A stretch of DNA of 64,000 bases from Flavobacteriaceae bacterium. GTDB lineage: Bacteria; Bacteroidota; Bacteroidia; Flavobacteriales; Flavobacteriaceae. Location: NCBI GenBank assembly GCA_004762155.1, contig SIHP01000008.1, forward strand, positions 124,001 to 188,000, in the 5' to 3' direction. The position numbers were made by a program, and so were the translations under genes. Of this stretch, positions 45,516-54,839 are shown one piece after another. The notes under the pieces were generated by a model that was given only the letters and a program-made list of their open reading frames with translations, made no database searches and was not told where the DNA came from. Position 1 is the first letter of the stretch. Every line of letters starts with the position of its first letter.

Positions 45516-45553
45516 AAACGAATAAGTATAGTATGTTTAAGTGTAATTTCAAA

Positions 45554-45586
45554 AAAAAGATGTCTCAGTAATGAGACATCTTTTTG
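45554..45586. terminator. Bidirectional terminator between the cassette and der
   Basis: Perfect 14-bp stem AAAAAGATGTCTCA (45554-45567) with 45572-45585. A runs before and T runs after serve both the plus-strand cassette and minus-strand der. Confidence 0.85.
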
Positions 45587-45599
45587 ATTTGTTTAGTGT

Positions 45600-46898
45600 T
45601 TATTTCTGTCTAAAATAAATACTCATGGGAACACCTGTAAAGTTATAATGTTCACGTAATTGGTTTTCTAAATAACGTTTGTAAGGTTCTCTTACATATT
45701 GAGGTAAGTTTGCGAAAAAGGCAAACTGAGGTGTTTTTGTAGGCAATTGCATACAATACTTTATTTTAATGTATTTACCTTTAGTGGCAGGTGGTTGGTG
45801 GTTTTCTATAATTGCCAACATTTTTTCATTAAACTTACTTGTTTGTATTCTTCGTTTTCTATTTTCAAAAACTTCTACAGCAGTTTCAATAGCTTTAAAA
45901 ATACGTTGTTTGTTAAGTACAGAAATAAAAATGATATTAACATCTGTAAAAGGAGCAATGTTTTTTCTAATTTTAGCCTCGTAATCACGCATGGTATTTG
46001 TTTCTTTTTCAATCAAATCCCATTTGTTTACTAAAATAATAATACCTTTTCTGTTTTTTTCAGCAAGCCAAAATATTTTTTCATCTTGTCCTTCAAAATC
46101 ACGAGTGGCATCAATTACTAAAATAGCAACATCACAATGTTCAATAGCTCTAACAGCACGCATTACAGAATAAAACTCTAAGTCTTCTTTTACTTTTGAT
46201 TTTTTTCTAATTCCAGCAGTATCTACTAAATTGAAATCAAAACCAAAACGATTATATTTTGTATCTATCGAATCTCTTGTTGTACCAGCAATATTAGTTA
46301 CAATATTTCTGTCTTTACCAATTAAGGCGTTAATAAAAGAAGATTTCCCTGCATTTGGTCTTCCAACTACAGCAAAACGAGGTAATTCGCTTTCTTCTTC
46401 TAAAGTTTCAGGAATTTCCTTAACAATAGCATCTAGTAATTCACCAGTACCACTTCCATTAATGGAAGATATTGTAAAGTACTCACCTACACCAAGATTG
46501 TAAAATTCAACAGCATCTGCATCACGCATTGCATTGTCTACTTTATTAACAGCCATAAATACTGGCTTTTTTACCTTGCGTAATAGTTTAGAAACTTCTG
46601 AGTCCATAGGAGTAATTCCTTGCTCAACATCCACAACAAAAACAATAATATCAGCTTCTTCAATAGCTAACTGAACTTGTTTTCTGATTTCTCCTTCAAA
46701 AACATCGTCAGAACCTACAATATATCCACCTGTATCAATAACGGAAAATTCTTTTCCGTTCCATTCCGATTTTCCGTAGTGACGGTCTCTTGTAACTCCG
46801 CTTACAGAATCTACAATGGCCTCACGACGTTCAACCAATCGGTTAAATAAAGTGGATTTTCCTACGTTGGGTCTACCAACAATGGCAATAATACTCAT
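45600..46898 (-). CDS. der: Ribosome assembly GTPase Der (EngA)
   Basis: A 432-residue essential GTPase needed for 50S subunit maturation. It has two tandem G domains, each with a P-loop ([11 protein letters not shown] near residue 7, [10 protein letters not shown] near 180), DTGG/DTAG switch motifs and NKVD/NKWD specificity motifs. A C-terminal KH-like RNA-binding domain ends [15 protein letters not shown]. The ATG at 46898 follows a perfect -7 box by 16 bases. era lies upstream on the same strand with its own -7 box. Confidence 0.98.
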   Translation of the reverse strand: MSIIAIVGRPNVGKSTLFNRLVERREAIVDSVSGVTRDRHYGKSEWNGKEFSVIDTGGYIVGSDDVFEGEIRKQVQLAIEEADIIVFVVDVEQGITPMDSEVSKLLRKVKKPVFMAVNKVDNAMRDADAVEFYNLGVGEYFTISSINGSGTGELLDAIVKEIPETLEEESELPRFAVVGRPNAGKSSFINALIGKDRNIVTNIAGTTRDSIDTKYNRFGFDFNLVDTAGIRKKSKVKEDLEFYSVMRAVRAIEHCDVAILVIDATRDFEGQDEKIFWLAEKNRKGIIILVNKWDLIEKETNTMRDYEAKIRKNIAPFTDVNIIFISVLNKQRIFKAIETAVEVFENRKRRIQTSKFNEKMLAIIENHQPPATKGKYIKIKYCMQLPTKTPQFAFFANLPQYVREPYKRYLENQLREHYNFTGVPMSIYFRQK

Positions 46899-46914
46899 TT
46901 TGCAAAAATTTGTG

Positions 46915-46922
46915 CAAAGATA
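46915..46922 (-). promoter_or_regulatory. -7 box for der
   Basis: The reverse strand reads TATCTTTG, a perfect match, 16 bases before the der ATG. It predicts a very short leader. Confidence 0.6.
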
Positions 46923-46993
46923 GTTTTAAATTTACCAGTATAATAAATAAACGGCTGTTTTTGAATATATTTTGAGTTTTTAGCGTAAAAAAA

Positions 46994-47875
46994 CTAATCT
47001 TTATATCCAAAACGTTTTAACTGTCGGTCGTTTGAACGCCAATTTTTATTTACTTTAACGTATAATTCTAAGAATACCTTTTTGTTAAAAAATCTTTCTA
47101 AGTCTTTTCTGGCTTCTGTACCAACTCTTTTTATAGCGGTTCCTTTATGACCAATTATAATACCTTTTTGAGTATCACGTTCTACCATTATAACTGCTCT
47201 TAAGCGTATAATATCTTCTTCTTCTACAAAATCTTCTGTTTCTACTTCTACAGAATAAGGGATTTCTTTTTTATAATGTTGTAGTATTTTCTCACGTATT
47301 TTTTCATTAACAAAAAAACGTTCAGGTTTATCTGTTAGTTGATCTTTCGGATAAAATGCAGGAGACTCTGGTAATAACTCTTTTATTTTAGCAAATACAC
47401 TTTCTACATTAAATTTTTCTAAAGCAGAAATAACATAAACATAAGAGTTGGGTACTTTTTCGCGCCAATAATCTATTTTTTCTTGAACAGCTTCTGGTGT
47501 AGATTTATCTATTTTATTTAATAATAATATAACAGGAATTTTACTGTGAATGATCTTATTAAAAAAAGCTTCATTTTTTAATTCTTTTTCACCAACCTCA
47601 ACCATATAAATAAGAATATCTGCATCTTCAAAAGCAGATTTTACAAAATCCATCATAGATGTTTGTAATTCATATGCAGGTTTTATAATTCCTGGAGTAT
47701 CAGAAAATATAATTTGATGATTATCATCATTAACAATACCCAAAATACGATGTCTTGTAGTTTGTGCTTTTGCGGTAATTATAGATAGTTTTTCGCCAAC
47801 TAAGGCATTCATTAAGGTTGATTTCCCAACATTTGGGTTTCCAATAATGTTTACAAATCCTGCTTTATGTGTCAT
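46994..47875 (-). CDS. era: GTPase Era
   Basis: A 293-residue GTPase that binds 16S rRNA and assists 30S assembly. The G domain has [14 protein letters not shown] (from residue 12), DTPGI and NKID. The C-terminal KH domain has IIIGHKGTAIKRVGTEARKDL. The length and start are standard. It is followed by der on the same strand (95 bases away), grouping two ribosome-assembly GTPases. Confidence 0.98.
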   Translation of the reverse strand: MTHKAGFVNIIGNPNVGKSTLMNALVGEKLSIITAKAQTTRHRILGIVNDDNHQIIFSDTPGIIKPAYELQTSMMDFVKSAFEDADILIYMVEVGEKELKNEAFFNKIIHSKIPVILLLNKIDKSTPEAVQEKIDYWREKVPNSYVYVISALEKFNVESVFAKIKELLPESPAFYPKDQLTDKPERFFVNEKIREKILQHYKKEIPYSVEVETEDFVEEEDIIRLRAVIMVERDTQKGIIIGHKGTAIKRVGTEARKDLERFFNKKVFLELYVKVNKNWRSNDRQLKRFGYKD

Positions 47876-47879
47876 GTGG

Positions 47880-47887
47880 CAAAGATA
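47880..47887 (-). promoter_or_regulatory. -7 box for era, possibly leaderless
   Basis: The reverse strand reads TATCTTTG only 4 bases before the era ATG (47875). Transcription starting the usual few bases after the box would begin at or next to the start codon. Confidence 0.55.
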
Positions 47888-47974
47888 ATTCTTTTTTAGT
47901 CTGCTAGTTATGTGAGGCTAAAAAAATAGTTTAATAAAAAAGTAAAAAAACATAGTAAAAGTAATAAAAGATCG

Positions 47975-47982
47975 TATCTTTG
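47975..47982 (+). promoter_or_regulatory. -7 box for the initiator tRNA gene
   Basis: TATCTTTG, a perfect TAnnTTTG, 10 bases before the tRNA 5' end. Confidence 0.65.
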
Positions 47983-47992
47983 CAATCCAAAT

Positions 47993-48065
<73 letters not shown>

Positions 48066-48068
48066 CTA

Positions 48069-48102
48069 AAAAAGCTTCACATAAAATGTGAAGCTTTTTA
48101 TT
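48069..48102 (+). terminator. Terminator after the tRNA
   Basis: Perfect 14-bp stem (48069-48082 with 48086-48099) followed by T-rich DNA. It can also terminate the minus-strand bestrophin remnant. Confidence 0.85.
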
Positions 48103-48798
48103 TACATTAAAATACCGTTTTTAGCTTTTATATCTGGTGGTAGATCTGTTTCTCCTAGCATTTCTAACAAGTCTATTTCAATAGTTTTGCATAAAGAAAG
48201 CATAGGTATGTCATTAGCCATTCCTTGAAAAGGGTTTTCGGATGCATCTCTAATTACTTCCGTCATAACGTAAACCCAACCTATTAGCGTAGTAATAGGT
48301 ATAGATAACCAAAAACCTAACTCACTAACCTTCATTAATTCTGGAATCATACTAAAAGGAAGAAGAAATGTTTTTACAAATATTCTACTCATATTTGCAT
48401 ACTGTCTTGGGAGCGGAAACTTTTTAATACGTTCGTTTTTTTCCTTGAAGCGTATAAAAGCTTTTGAGTAAGTTAACCATTTCCATATGTCGGAAATCTT
48501 TAATTAAATTATCTTTACGTAATTTGAGTAAATCTCTAGATTGTTCGTTAATGATACATTTATAAGTATTTACATTAGCAATTAATCTATCATGTTCTTC
48601 AGTTGGAATTTTTTTAAGTTCAGTTCTTGTATCTTCATCATCAACCAAACCTACACCATTTTTTTTTGATAGTATTTAGTTCTTTTTGCAGTATGACCAC
48701 CTTGACTAATATGTTCCCAGGTCGTTGGTGCTAACAATTGACTAGGATACGCATATAGTAAAGCAATATGCCTATGAGCTAATCTTATTTTTAATCTC
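48102..48798 (-). pseudogene. Truncated, twice-frameshifted bestrophin-family channel gene
   Basis: On the minus strand, from about 48798, the text reads LAHRHIALLYAYPSQLL, TTWEHISQGGHTAKRTK, (shift at nine A, 48653-48661) GVGLVDDEDTRTEL, LLKSFYTLQGK, (shift at seven A near 48437-48443) ERIKKFPLPRQYANMSRIF, GWVYVMTEVIRDASENPF and IDLLEMLGETDLPP. This is the C-terminal two thirds of a bestrophin/UPF0187 anion channel. Two single-base indels, both in A runs, break the frame into pieces of 74 and 96 residues, and the first third (about 100 residues) is missing. The pieces should not be annotated as separate genes. Because both shifts are in homopolymers they could be assembly errors, but the missing N-terminus could not. 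Confidence 0.88.
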
Positions 48799-49134
48799 TG
48801 TTAGGCCTAATTCCTCGAGGCTTGCTTCGTATGAAGAGGGAAATTTGAAAGCTTAAGATTTTCGTTAAAAAAATCCTCAAATAGTGTCTAACTTTTTGGG
48901 AGCAGTTCACTTGTCCCGAGGATTATTTACCGTTAAATTATAAACCCAATTATTTCAGTAGAGGAAGTCTTACAGGAAATAAGTAAGAATATTTTAAAAA
49001 TTAAGAAATATAGTTGATGTTTGTATAAGTTAAAAAACAATCAACACCAATAGAAGGATTAATTGAAAGATATATTTTAAATTGTTTTTTTGTATACTTT
49101 CTATTTGGGTGATTTTAGATTAAATATATAGAAA
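48799..49134. other. Scar region upstream of the bestrophin remnant
   Basis: About 336 bases with no intact gene. The bestrophin match stops abruptly at its left edge and a possible insertion-sequence end lies at 48885-48909. The rest is AT-rich and presumably includes the promoter of the gene at 49135. Confidence 0.55.
48885..48909. mobile_element. Possible solo insertion-sequence terminal repeat
   Basis: TGTCTAACTTTTTGGGAGCA followed by GTTCA closely resembles the terminal inverted repeat style I recall for some IS3-type elements (TGTCTAACTTTTTGGGG...CAGTTCA). No partner repeat or transposase is present nearby. Identification is from memory of the motif only. Confidence 0.35.
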
Positions 49135-52100
49135 ATGAATAAAAGGAGCTGTTTTAAGGTGTTATACGTTTTGTTGTTAAGTTCATGCGCCACATTTAAG
49201 CCACAATACAAAGAAAATAGTATCGCTATTTCAGGTAGTGAAATTGAGCATTCATTTTACCTTATAGGAGACGCAGGAAATTCGCCTTTAGGAGAAACAT
49301 CAAAAACATTAAAAGCTTTTAAAGAGGAGTTAAATAAAGCTCCAGAAAATAGTACAGCAATTTTTCTTGGAGATAATATTTATGAAAAAGGGTTACCAAA
49401 GAAGAAAAATAAAAATAGACCTTTTGCAGAACATCAACTAAACGTACAAACAGATGCTGTTTCTAATTTTAAAGGAGAAACTATCTTTATACCTGGAAAT
49501 CATGATTGGTATAGTAATGGAGTAGAAGGATTAAAGAGACAAGAAAAGTTTGTAGAAAAAGTTTTAGGGAAAAATACTTTTTTACCGGAAAATGGATGTC
49601 CTATAAAAAAGGTTACTATTTCGGATGATGTTGAACTTATTATAGTTGACAGTCAATGGTATATTACGGATTGGGATAATCATCCAACATTAAACGATAA
49701 TTGCGATTTAAAAACGCGTACTGCTTTTTTAAATGAATATAAAAGTTTGATTAAAAAAGCAAGAGGTAAAACAACGATTGTAGCATTACATCACCCAATG
49801 TATACAAATGGTTCTCATGGTGGGCAGTTTTCTTTTAAAAGCCATATGACACCTTTACCAGTTTTAGGAACAATAAAAAATGCGATAAGAAAAACAAGTG
49901 GTATTGCAAATGTTGATTTGCAAAATAAATTATATAACGAGCTTAAAAAACGTATTGTTACTATTTCACAAGACAATAAAAAAGTAATTTTTGTTTCTGG
50001 TCATGAACATAGTTTACAGTATATAGTAGAAGATAATTTACATCAAATAGTTAGTGGCTCTGGAGCAAAGACATCATCAACAAAAAATGTTGGAGGAGGA
50101 AAATTTTCTTATGGAACTTTAGGTTATGCAAGGTTAGATGTTCTTAAAAACGGATCTTCTCATGTACGGTTTTATAGTGTAGAAGATGATAAAATAGTAT
50201 TTGAAACACAGGTTTTTAAATCAACATTAAAAAAAGAACCAGTATCTTATCCAAAAGAATTTCCAAAAGAAAAATCAGCTTCAATTTATACAAAAGAAGA
50301 AACCACCAAATCAGGAACCTATAAGTATCTTTGGGGAGAACGATATAGAAAATTATATAGTACAGAAGTAACTGCTCCAACAGTAAATTTAGATACGATT
50401 TATGGTGGATTAACACCTGTAAGAAAAGGAGGTGGAAATCAATCGAAATCATTACGCCTTAAAGATAAAAATGGAACTCAATATGTAATGAGAGCTTTAC
50501 GTAAAAATGCTGTGCAATATTTGCAAGCAGTTATGTTTAAAGATCAGTATATAGAAGGTCAGTTTAATAATACAGATACAGAAGATTTAATTCTTGATGT
50601 GTTTGCTGGATCGCACCCTTATGCTCCTTTTGTTGTTGGAACATTATCAGATGCTGCTGAGGTTTATCATACAAATCCAAGACTTTTTTACATTCCTAAG
50701 CAGAAAGCTATTGGAGATTATAATGATGAATTTGGAGATGAATTATATATGATAGAAGAGCATACATCCAAAGGGCATAATAGTTTGGCCAGTTTTGGTT
50801 ACCAAGACAAAATTATTAGTACAGATGATGTTATGAAAAAAATTCATAAAGATGAAGATGTTTTTATTGATGAAGCTTCCTATATAAGAGCTCGTTTATT
50901 TGATATGCTAATTGGAGATTGGGATAGACACCAAGATCAATGGCGTTGGATAGAGTTTAAAGAAAATGGTAAAAAAGTATACCGTCCTTTACCAAGAGAT
51001 AGAGATCAAGCGTTTTCAATTATGTCAGATGGAGCTTTGCTAAAAGCTGCTATAGCTGTAGTACCTTTAGCAAGATTGTTAAGAGAATATGATGACGATT
51101 TGGTTGATGTTAAGGGAGTAAATGTAGAACCTTATCCATTAGATATGGAGTTTATACAAATGTCTGATAAATCAGTTTGGGATGCGCAAGTAAAAAAAAT
51201 TCAAGAAGGTGTAACAGATGCTATTATTGAAAAGGCTTTTTTAAATTTCCCAAAAGAAGTTCGTGATCAAAACATGAAAGATATTAAAAGGAAATTAAAA
51301 GCGAGAAGAAGGAATCTTCAAAAAATTTCAGATAGATATTATAAACTCATCAATAAATATCCAGTTATAAAAGGAACAAATAAAGACGATTGGTTTGATG
51401 TAGAGCGTTTGCAGAATGGAAAAACTAAAGTAACAGGTTATCGTATTAAAAACGGAGAAAAAGGTAAGGTTTTTCATAAAAGAACTTATGACAGTAAAGA
51501 GGCAAATGAGATTTGGATTTATGCTTTAGATGATGAAGATACTTTTCACGTGTTTGGAGATTATACCAAGAATCAAATGAGAGTTCGTTTAATTGGTGGT
51601 CAAAACAATGATGTTTATAATGTTGAAACAGGAAAAGGAATAACGTTTTATGATTATAAGACTAAAAAAAACACAGTAGTTACAACTAAGGGGAATAAAA
51701 AGTTTAATGATTATTATAAAACAAATGTGTATGATTATCATAAATTAAAAAACAATACAAATCAAATAACTCCAACTATTGGTTTAAATCCCGATGATGG
51801 TTTTAAGTTAGGTATTGCAAATATATATACAGCATATGGTTTTGAGCGTAATCCATTTACATCACAACATACTATTGCTGCGTCTTATTATTTTGCAACA
51901 GAAGGATATGAAGGAAGTTATTATGGAGAGTTTGCTAATGTTGTAGGTAAATTAAATTTAGGGATTAATGCAAGTTTTAATAGTCCCAATTATGCAATGA
52001 ATTTTTTTGGTTATGGAAATAGTACACCAAATTTTGAAGCTGATGAAGATGATGGAGTTAATGTAGATTTGGACTACAATCGTGTAAAAATTAGAACTTT

Positions 52101-52860
52101 TAAAGTAATGCCATCTTTAATATGGAAAGGAAAGCAAGGTGCTAGTTTTAAAGCAGGAGTCTTTTATGAATCTAATGAAGTGGACCGTACAGAAGGACGT
52201 TTTTTAGATGAAGAAATTGCTTTAAATAATATAACTAATGTATTGTCTGTAGATGAGAGTATCTTTGATAAACAAGATTTTTATGGGATAGATGCTGTAT
52301 ATCATTATGAGAATAAAGATAACACTGCTTTTCCAACAATGGGAATGCAATTTGAATTACAAGCTGGTTATAAGAAAAATGTAAGCACTAATAAAGGTTT
52401 TGCTTATGTACTGCCTGAATTAGGTTTTGATTATAAATTAATAGCAAGTGGTCAATTAGTTTTGGCAACTAATGCTAGAGGTCATTTTAACCTAGGTAAT
52501 GATTTTGAGTTTTATCAAGGAGCAACTATTGGAGCAGAAAATGGGTTAAGAGGTTTTAGAGATGATCGTTTTACTGGTAAAAATGCGTTTTTGCAATCTA
52601 CAGATATACGATGGAATATGTTAAGTTTAAAAACAGGGTTGCTACCTATAAGTTTAGGTGTTTATTCTGGGTTTGATTATGGGCGCGTTTGGGTTGATAA
52701 TAGTTTGGTGTATGATTCAGCTTTTAATGAAAATAAATGGAACACATCTTTTGGTGGAGGTTTGTTTATGAAAATGGCCAATATGATGACTGCAAACATA
52801 TCTGCTTTTCATAGTGATGATGGTTTACGTTTTGCTTTTAAAATGGGATTTGGTTTTTAA
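49135..52860 (+). CDS. Lipoprotein fusing a metallophosphoesterase, a kinase-like region and an Omp85-like barrel
   Basis: 1241 residues. The lipobox is LLSSC (Cys18). Residues 40-340 form a calcineurin-type phosphoesterase: IGDAGNS (Asp46), FLGDNIYEKG, PGNHDWYSNG, ALHHPMYTNGSHGG and SGHEHSL, all metal ligands intact. Residues about 420-700 include QYVMRALRK, LIGDWDRHQDQWRW (Asp597) and PRDRDQAF (Asp622, Asp624). This order of Lys, DRH and late Asp is like HipA or PI4K-type kinases. Residues about 880-1241 form a Bac_surface_Ag/Omp85-like beta-barrel ending in Phe. It probably sits in the outer membrane. Substrates are unknown. The outer two domains are clear; the kinase reading is inference. 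Confidence 0.85.
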   Translation: MNKRSCFKVLYVLLLSSCATFKPQYKENSIAISGSEIEHSFYLIGDAGNSPLGETSKTLKAFKEELNKAPENSTAIFLGDNIYEKGLPKKKNKNRPFAEHQLNVQTDAVSNFKGETIFIPGNHDWYSNGVEGLKRQEKFVEKVLGKNTFLPENGCPIKKVTISDDVELIIVDSQWYITDWDNHPTLNDNCDLKTRTAFLNEYKSLIKKARGKTTIVALHHPMYTNGSHGGQFSFKSHMTPLPVLGTIKNAIRKTSGIANVDLQNKLYNELKKRIVTISQDNKKVIFVSGHEHSLQYIVEDNLHQIVSGSGAKTSSTKNVGGGKFSYGTLGYARLDVLKNGSSHVRFYSVEDDKIVFETQVFKSTLKKEPVSYPKEFPKEKSASIYTKEETTKSGTYKYLWGERYRKLYSTEVTAPTVNLDTIYGGLTPVRKGGGNQSKSLRLKDKNGTQYVMRALRKNAVQYLQAVMFKDQYIEGQFNNTDTEDLILDVFAGSHPYAPFVVGTLSDAAEVYHTNPRLFYIPKQKAIGDYNDEFGDELYMIEEHTSKGHNSLASFGYQDKIISTDDVMKKIHKDEDVFIDEASYIRARLFDMLIGDWDRHQDQWRWIEFKENGKKVYRPLPRDRDQAFSIMSDGALLKAAIAVVPLARLLREYDDDLVDVKGVNVEPYPLDMEFIQMSDKSVWDAQVKKIQEGVTDAIIEKAFLNFPKEVRDQNMKDIKRKLKARRRNLQKISDRYYKLINKYPVIKGTNKDDWFDVERLQNGKTKVTGYRIKNGEKGKVFHKRTYDSKEANEIWIYALDDEDTFHVFGDYTKNQMRVRLIGGQNNDVYNVETGKGITFYDYKTKKNTVVTTKGNKKFNDYYKTNVYDYHKLKNNTNQITPTIGLNPDDGFKLGIANIYTAYGFERNPFTSQHTIAASYYFATEGYEGSYYGEFANVVGKLNLGINASFNSPNYAMNFFGYGNSTPNFEADEDDGVNVDLDYNRVKIRTFKVMPSLIWKGKQGASFKAGVFYESNEVDRTEGRFLDEEIALNNITNVLSVDESIFDKQDFYGIDAVYHYENKDNTAFPTMGMQFELQAGYKKNVSTNKGFAYVLPELGFDYKLIASGQLVLATNARGHFNLGNDFEFYQGATIGAENGLRGFRDDRFTGKNAFLQSTDIRWNMLSLKTGLLPISLGVYSGFDYGRVWVDNSLVYDSAFNENKWNTSFGGGLFMKMANMMTANISAFHSDDGLRFAFKMGFGF

Positions 52861-53103
52861 ATATAAAAACATTTTTTCAGGAAGTCAATTGGTTGGTTTA
52901 CAGGTATTGTAGGTCGATTAGTTGACTTTTTTTATATAGTTGCATAATTACGTTTAATATTGATAGTTATGCGTTCGTGCAATAGATTCTTGCGTTGGCG
53001 ATATTTGTGAAAATAACTTCATTAATTAATAGATATTTGGGTTAAAGTCATTATTAATAATGGCCTAAATAACCAAGAATTATTATTAATTAAAACTTTA
53101 TTC

Positions 53104-54834
53104 ATGAAAGGTAACGAAACACTAGCTAGCTATGATATGGTACTAGCATTATCAGAAAATACTATTAATTATCAGTTTTCACAACTTTACAAGAGGAATA
53201 TTATACACAAAAAGTGGGGTCTCTTAGGAGGGAAAACGACTGATAATCATAAAGTAGAAAGAGATTTTATTATAAGAGATACCGATGCCACATTTGAAGA
53301 TAGATTTAGAGACTGGGTAGCAATTCAAAATGAAATAGCAAAGGCTAAACAAGATAAAAATTGGGGAGAGTTTGGTCGCTTATTAGAAAGTGTAAAAACT
53401 AAAAACTTAAATTTCTCATACGCTTGGGATGCAATAGTTGATGCACCTACAATAAGTTTAATAAAGAACGATCCTAAAAATATATACCTATCCATTTCTT
53501 TTAAAAGAGGTAAATTATTTTTTAGAAAAGAAGAAACGAGCAAAGTAACTTCTTTTGATGTGAAAGACACGAAGTATGTTTTTAAAGTACCTATTGGTCA
53601 ATTAAAAATAAATAAAGACCAAATGCTTTTAGAAGCTGGGGAAAGTACTAAAAAGGTAATTAGAGACAGTGGTTTGTCAGATTCAGATTTTACTATTGAA
53701 AGCTTATTTTTGAACTTTGAAAATGCAAATATTTCAGATTTTGATAAAGGTAAAAGTACTTTTCCTGAAGAAGTGACATTAGAATTTCAAATTGCTATTG
53801 AAAATTATTTTAAAATTACTCTTAAAGATTCAGAAAATCCATATGTATTAGGTTATGGAGTTAGTAGAAGAAAAATAAAAGCATCAGAAAAAGCAATGTT
53901 TCAACCAACCGCTTTAAGCTTTTCTACTTCTTATAGTAATCATCTTAAAAAACCAGGAATTTTTAGTGCGTTTAATTTTTTAATGATGTTAAACGATACC
54001 AAATTACCAACCAACCCAAGAAGTGGAATTTTACCACAAAGTTTAATTGAGTTAGAAAAAGATACAAGTAGTACAACAGATGGTGTTTTTGCTATTCAAA
54101 AAACACATTTTAATAAATATGTAAAATCTTTGGATGATTATGTTCAAAAAACATTTACTGATCTAAATGGGGTTAAGTTAAAAAGTGGCTTTAAAGACGG
54201 TGTAATGAAGTTGTATAAAAATGACAAAAAAGATGGAAATACAATAGAAACAAAGTACACGGTAACAAGAAAAGCGATTGAGAATAAAGAAAATAAATCA
54301 AAGTTATTTATACGATATAAAATAGAAGTTAGTGTTAAAGCAATAATAGAAATATTAGGTATTGAGGTAAAAGAAGTTAAACTTTCTACAAGTGGAAAAT
54401 ACACAAAAGACAAAATAAACAAAAAAGGAAAACCAGGGTACCTAGATTTTATTATTAAAGTAGGTAAAACAGGTCGTTTTGATTTAGATCATAAACTTAG
54501 CCAGCCAGCAATAGCTTATGATGAGAATCCAAACTATTATGAAGGTGGTTTTTGGAAAGTATTTTTAAATATTTTAAAAACAATTCTCTCTTTAGTATTT
54601 GTAATTATTGATGCTATTATAAATCAATTAGCTGTTGATTTAGGAAAAACTGGTGCGGTTAGTTCTGGTTCATTAATAGCAAAGCTTAATGACATTAATG
54701 TGTTAAATCAAACTAATAAAGTAATTCTTCCTTTAGGAAAAGTATATTCTTTTAAAAATTTAAGATTTGAAAAAGAACAAGATATTGTTGCTTATGATAT
54801 TTCTTATGCACCTGTAAATGAAAAACAAAACTAA
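53104..54834 (+). CDS. Unknown protein, possibly TULIP/P47-like lipid-binding
   Basis: A 576-residue protein with no signal peptide. The opening YDMVLALSENTINYQFSQL, the middle segment around LSFSTSYSNHLKKPGIFSAF and TTDGVFAIQKTHFNKYV are arranged as I recall for Clostridium P47/OrfX-type TULIP proteins, which are tubular lipid-binding folds. A late hydrophobic segment (about 490-515) may be a membrane helix. This is structural analogy by eye, not a proven match. It is the first gene of a tight three-gene operon (5-base gaps to the next two), so the three products likely act together. Confidence 0.6.
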   Translation: MKGNETLASYDMVLALSENTINYQFSQLYKRNIIHKKWGLLGGKTTDNHKVERDFIIRDTDATFEDRFRDWVAIQNEIAKAKQDKNWGEFGRLLESVKTKNLNFSYAWDAIVDAPTISLIKNDPKNIYLSISFKRGKLFFRKEETSKVTSFDVKDTKYVFKVPIGQLKINKDQMLLEAGESTKKVIRDSGLSDSDFTIESLFLNFENANISDFDKGKSTFPEEVTLEFQIAIENYFKITLKDSENPYVLGYGVSRRKIKASEKAMFQPTALSFSTSYSNHLKKPGIFSAFNFLMMLNDTKLPTNPRSGILPQSLIELEKDTSSTTDGVFAIQKTHFNKYVKSLDDYVQKTFTDLNGVKLKSGFKDGVMKLYKNDKKDGNTIETKYTVTRKAIENKENKSKLFIRYKIEVSVKAIIEILGIEVKEVKLSTSGKYTKDKINKKGKPGYLDFIIKVGKTGRFDLDHKLSQPAIAYDENPNYYEGGFWKVFLNILKTILSLVFVIIDAIINQLAVDLGKTGAVSSGSLIAKLNDINVLNQTNKVILPLGKVYSFKNLRFEKEQDIVAYDISYAPVNEKQN

Positions 54835-54839
54835 ATATT

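Noticed and set aside
45747..46503. Several open frames antisense to der
   Set aside because: Shadows of a conserved GTPase gene.
48102..48648. Two small genes of 96 and 74 residues
   Set aside because: Both are pieces of one frameshifted bestrophin gene.
52882..52933. Weak hairpin after the phosphoesterase gene
   Set aside because: Short arms (AGTCAA/TTGACT) and a very long loop; not convincing as a terminator, although a T run follows.
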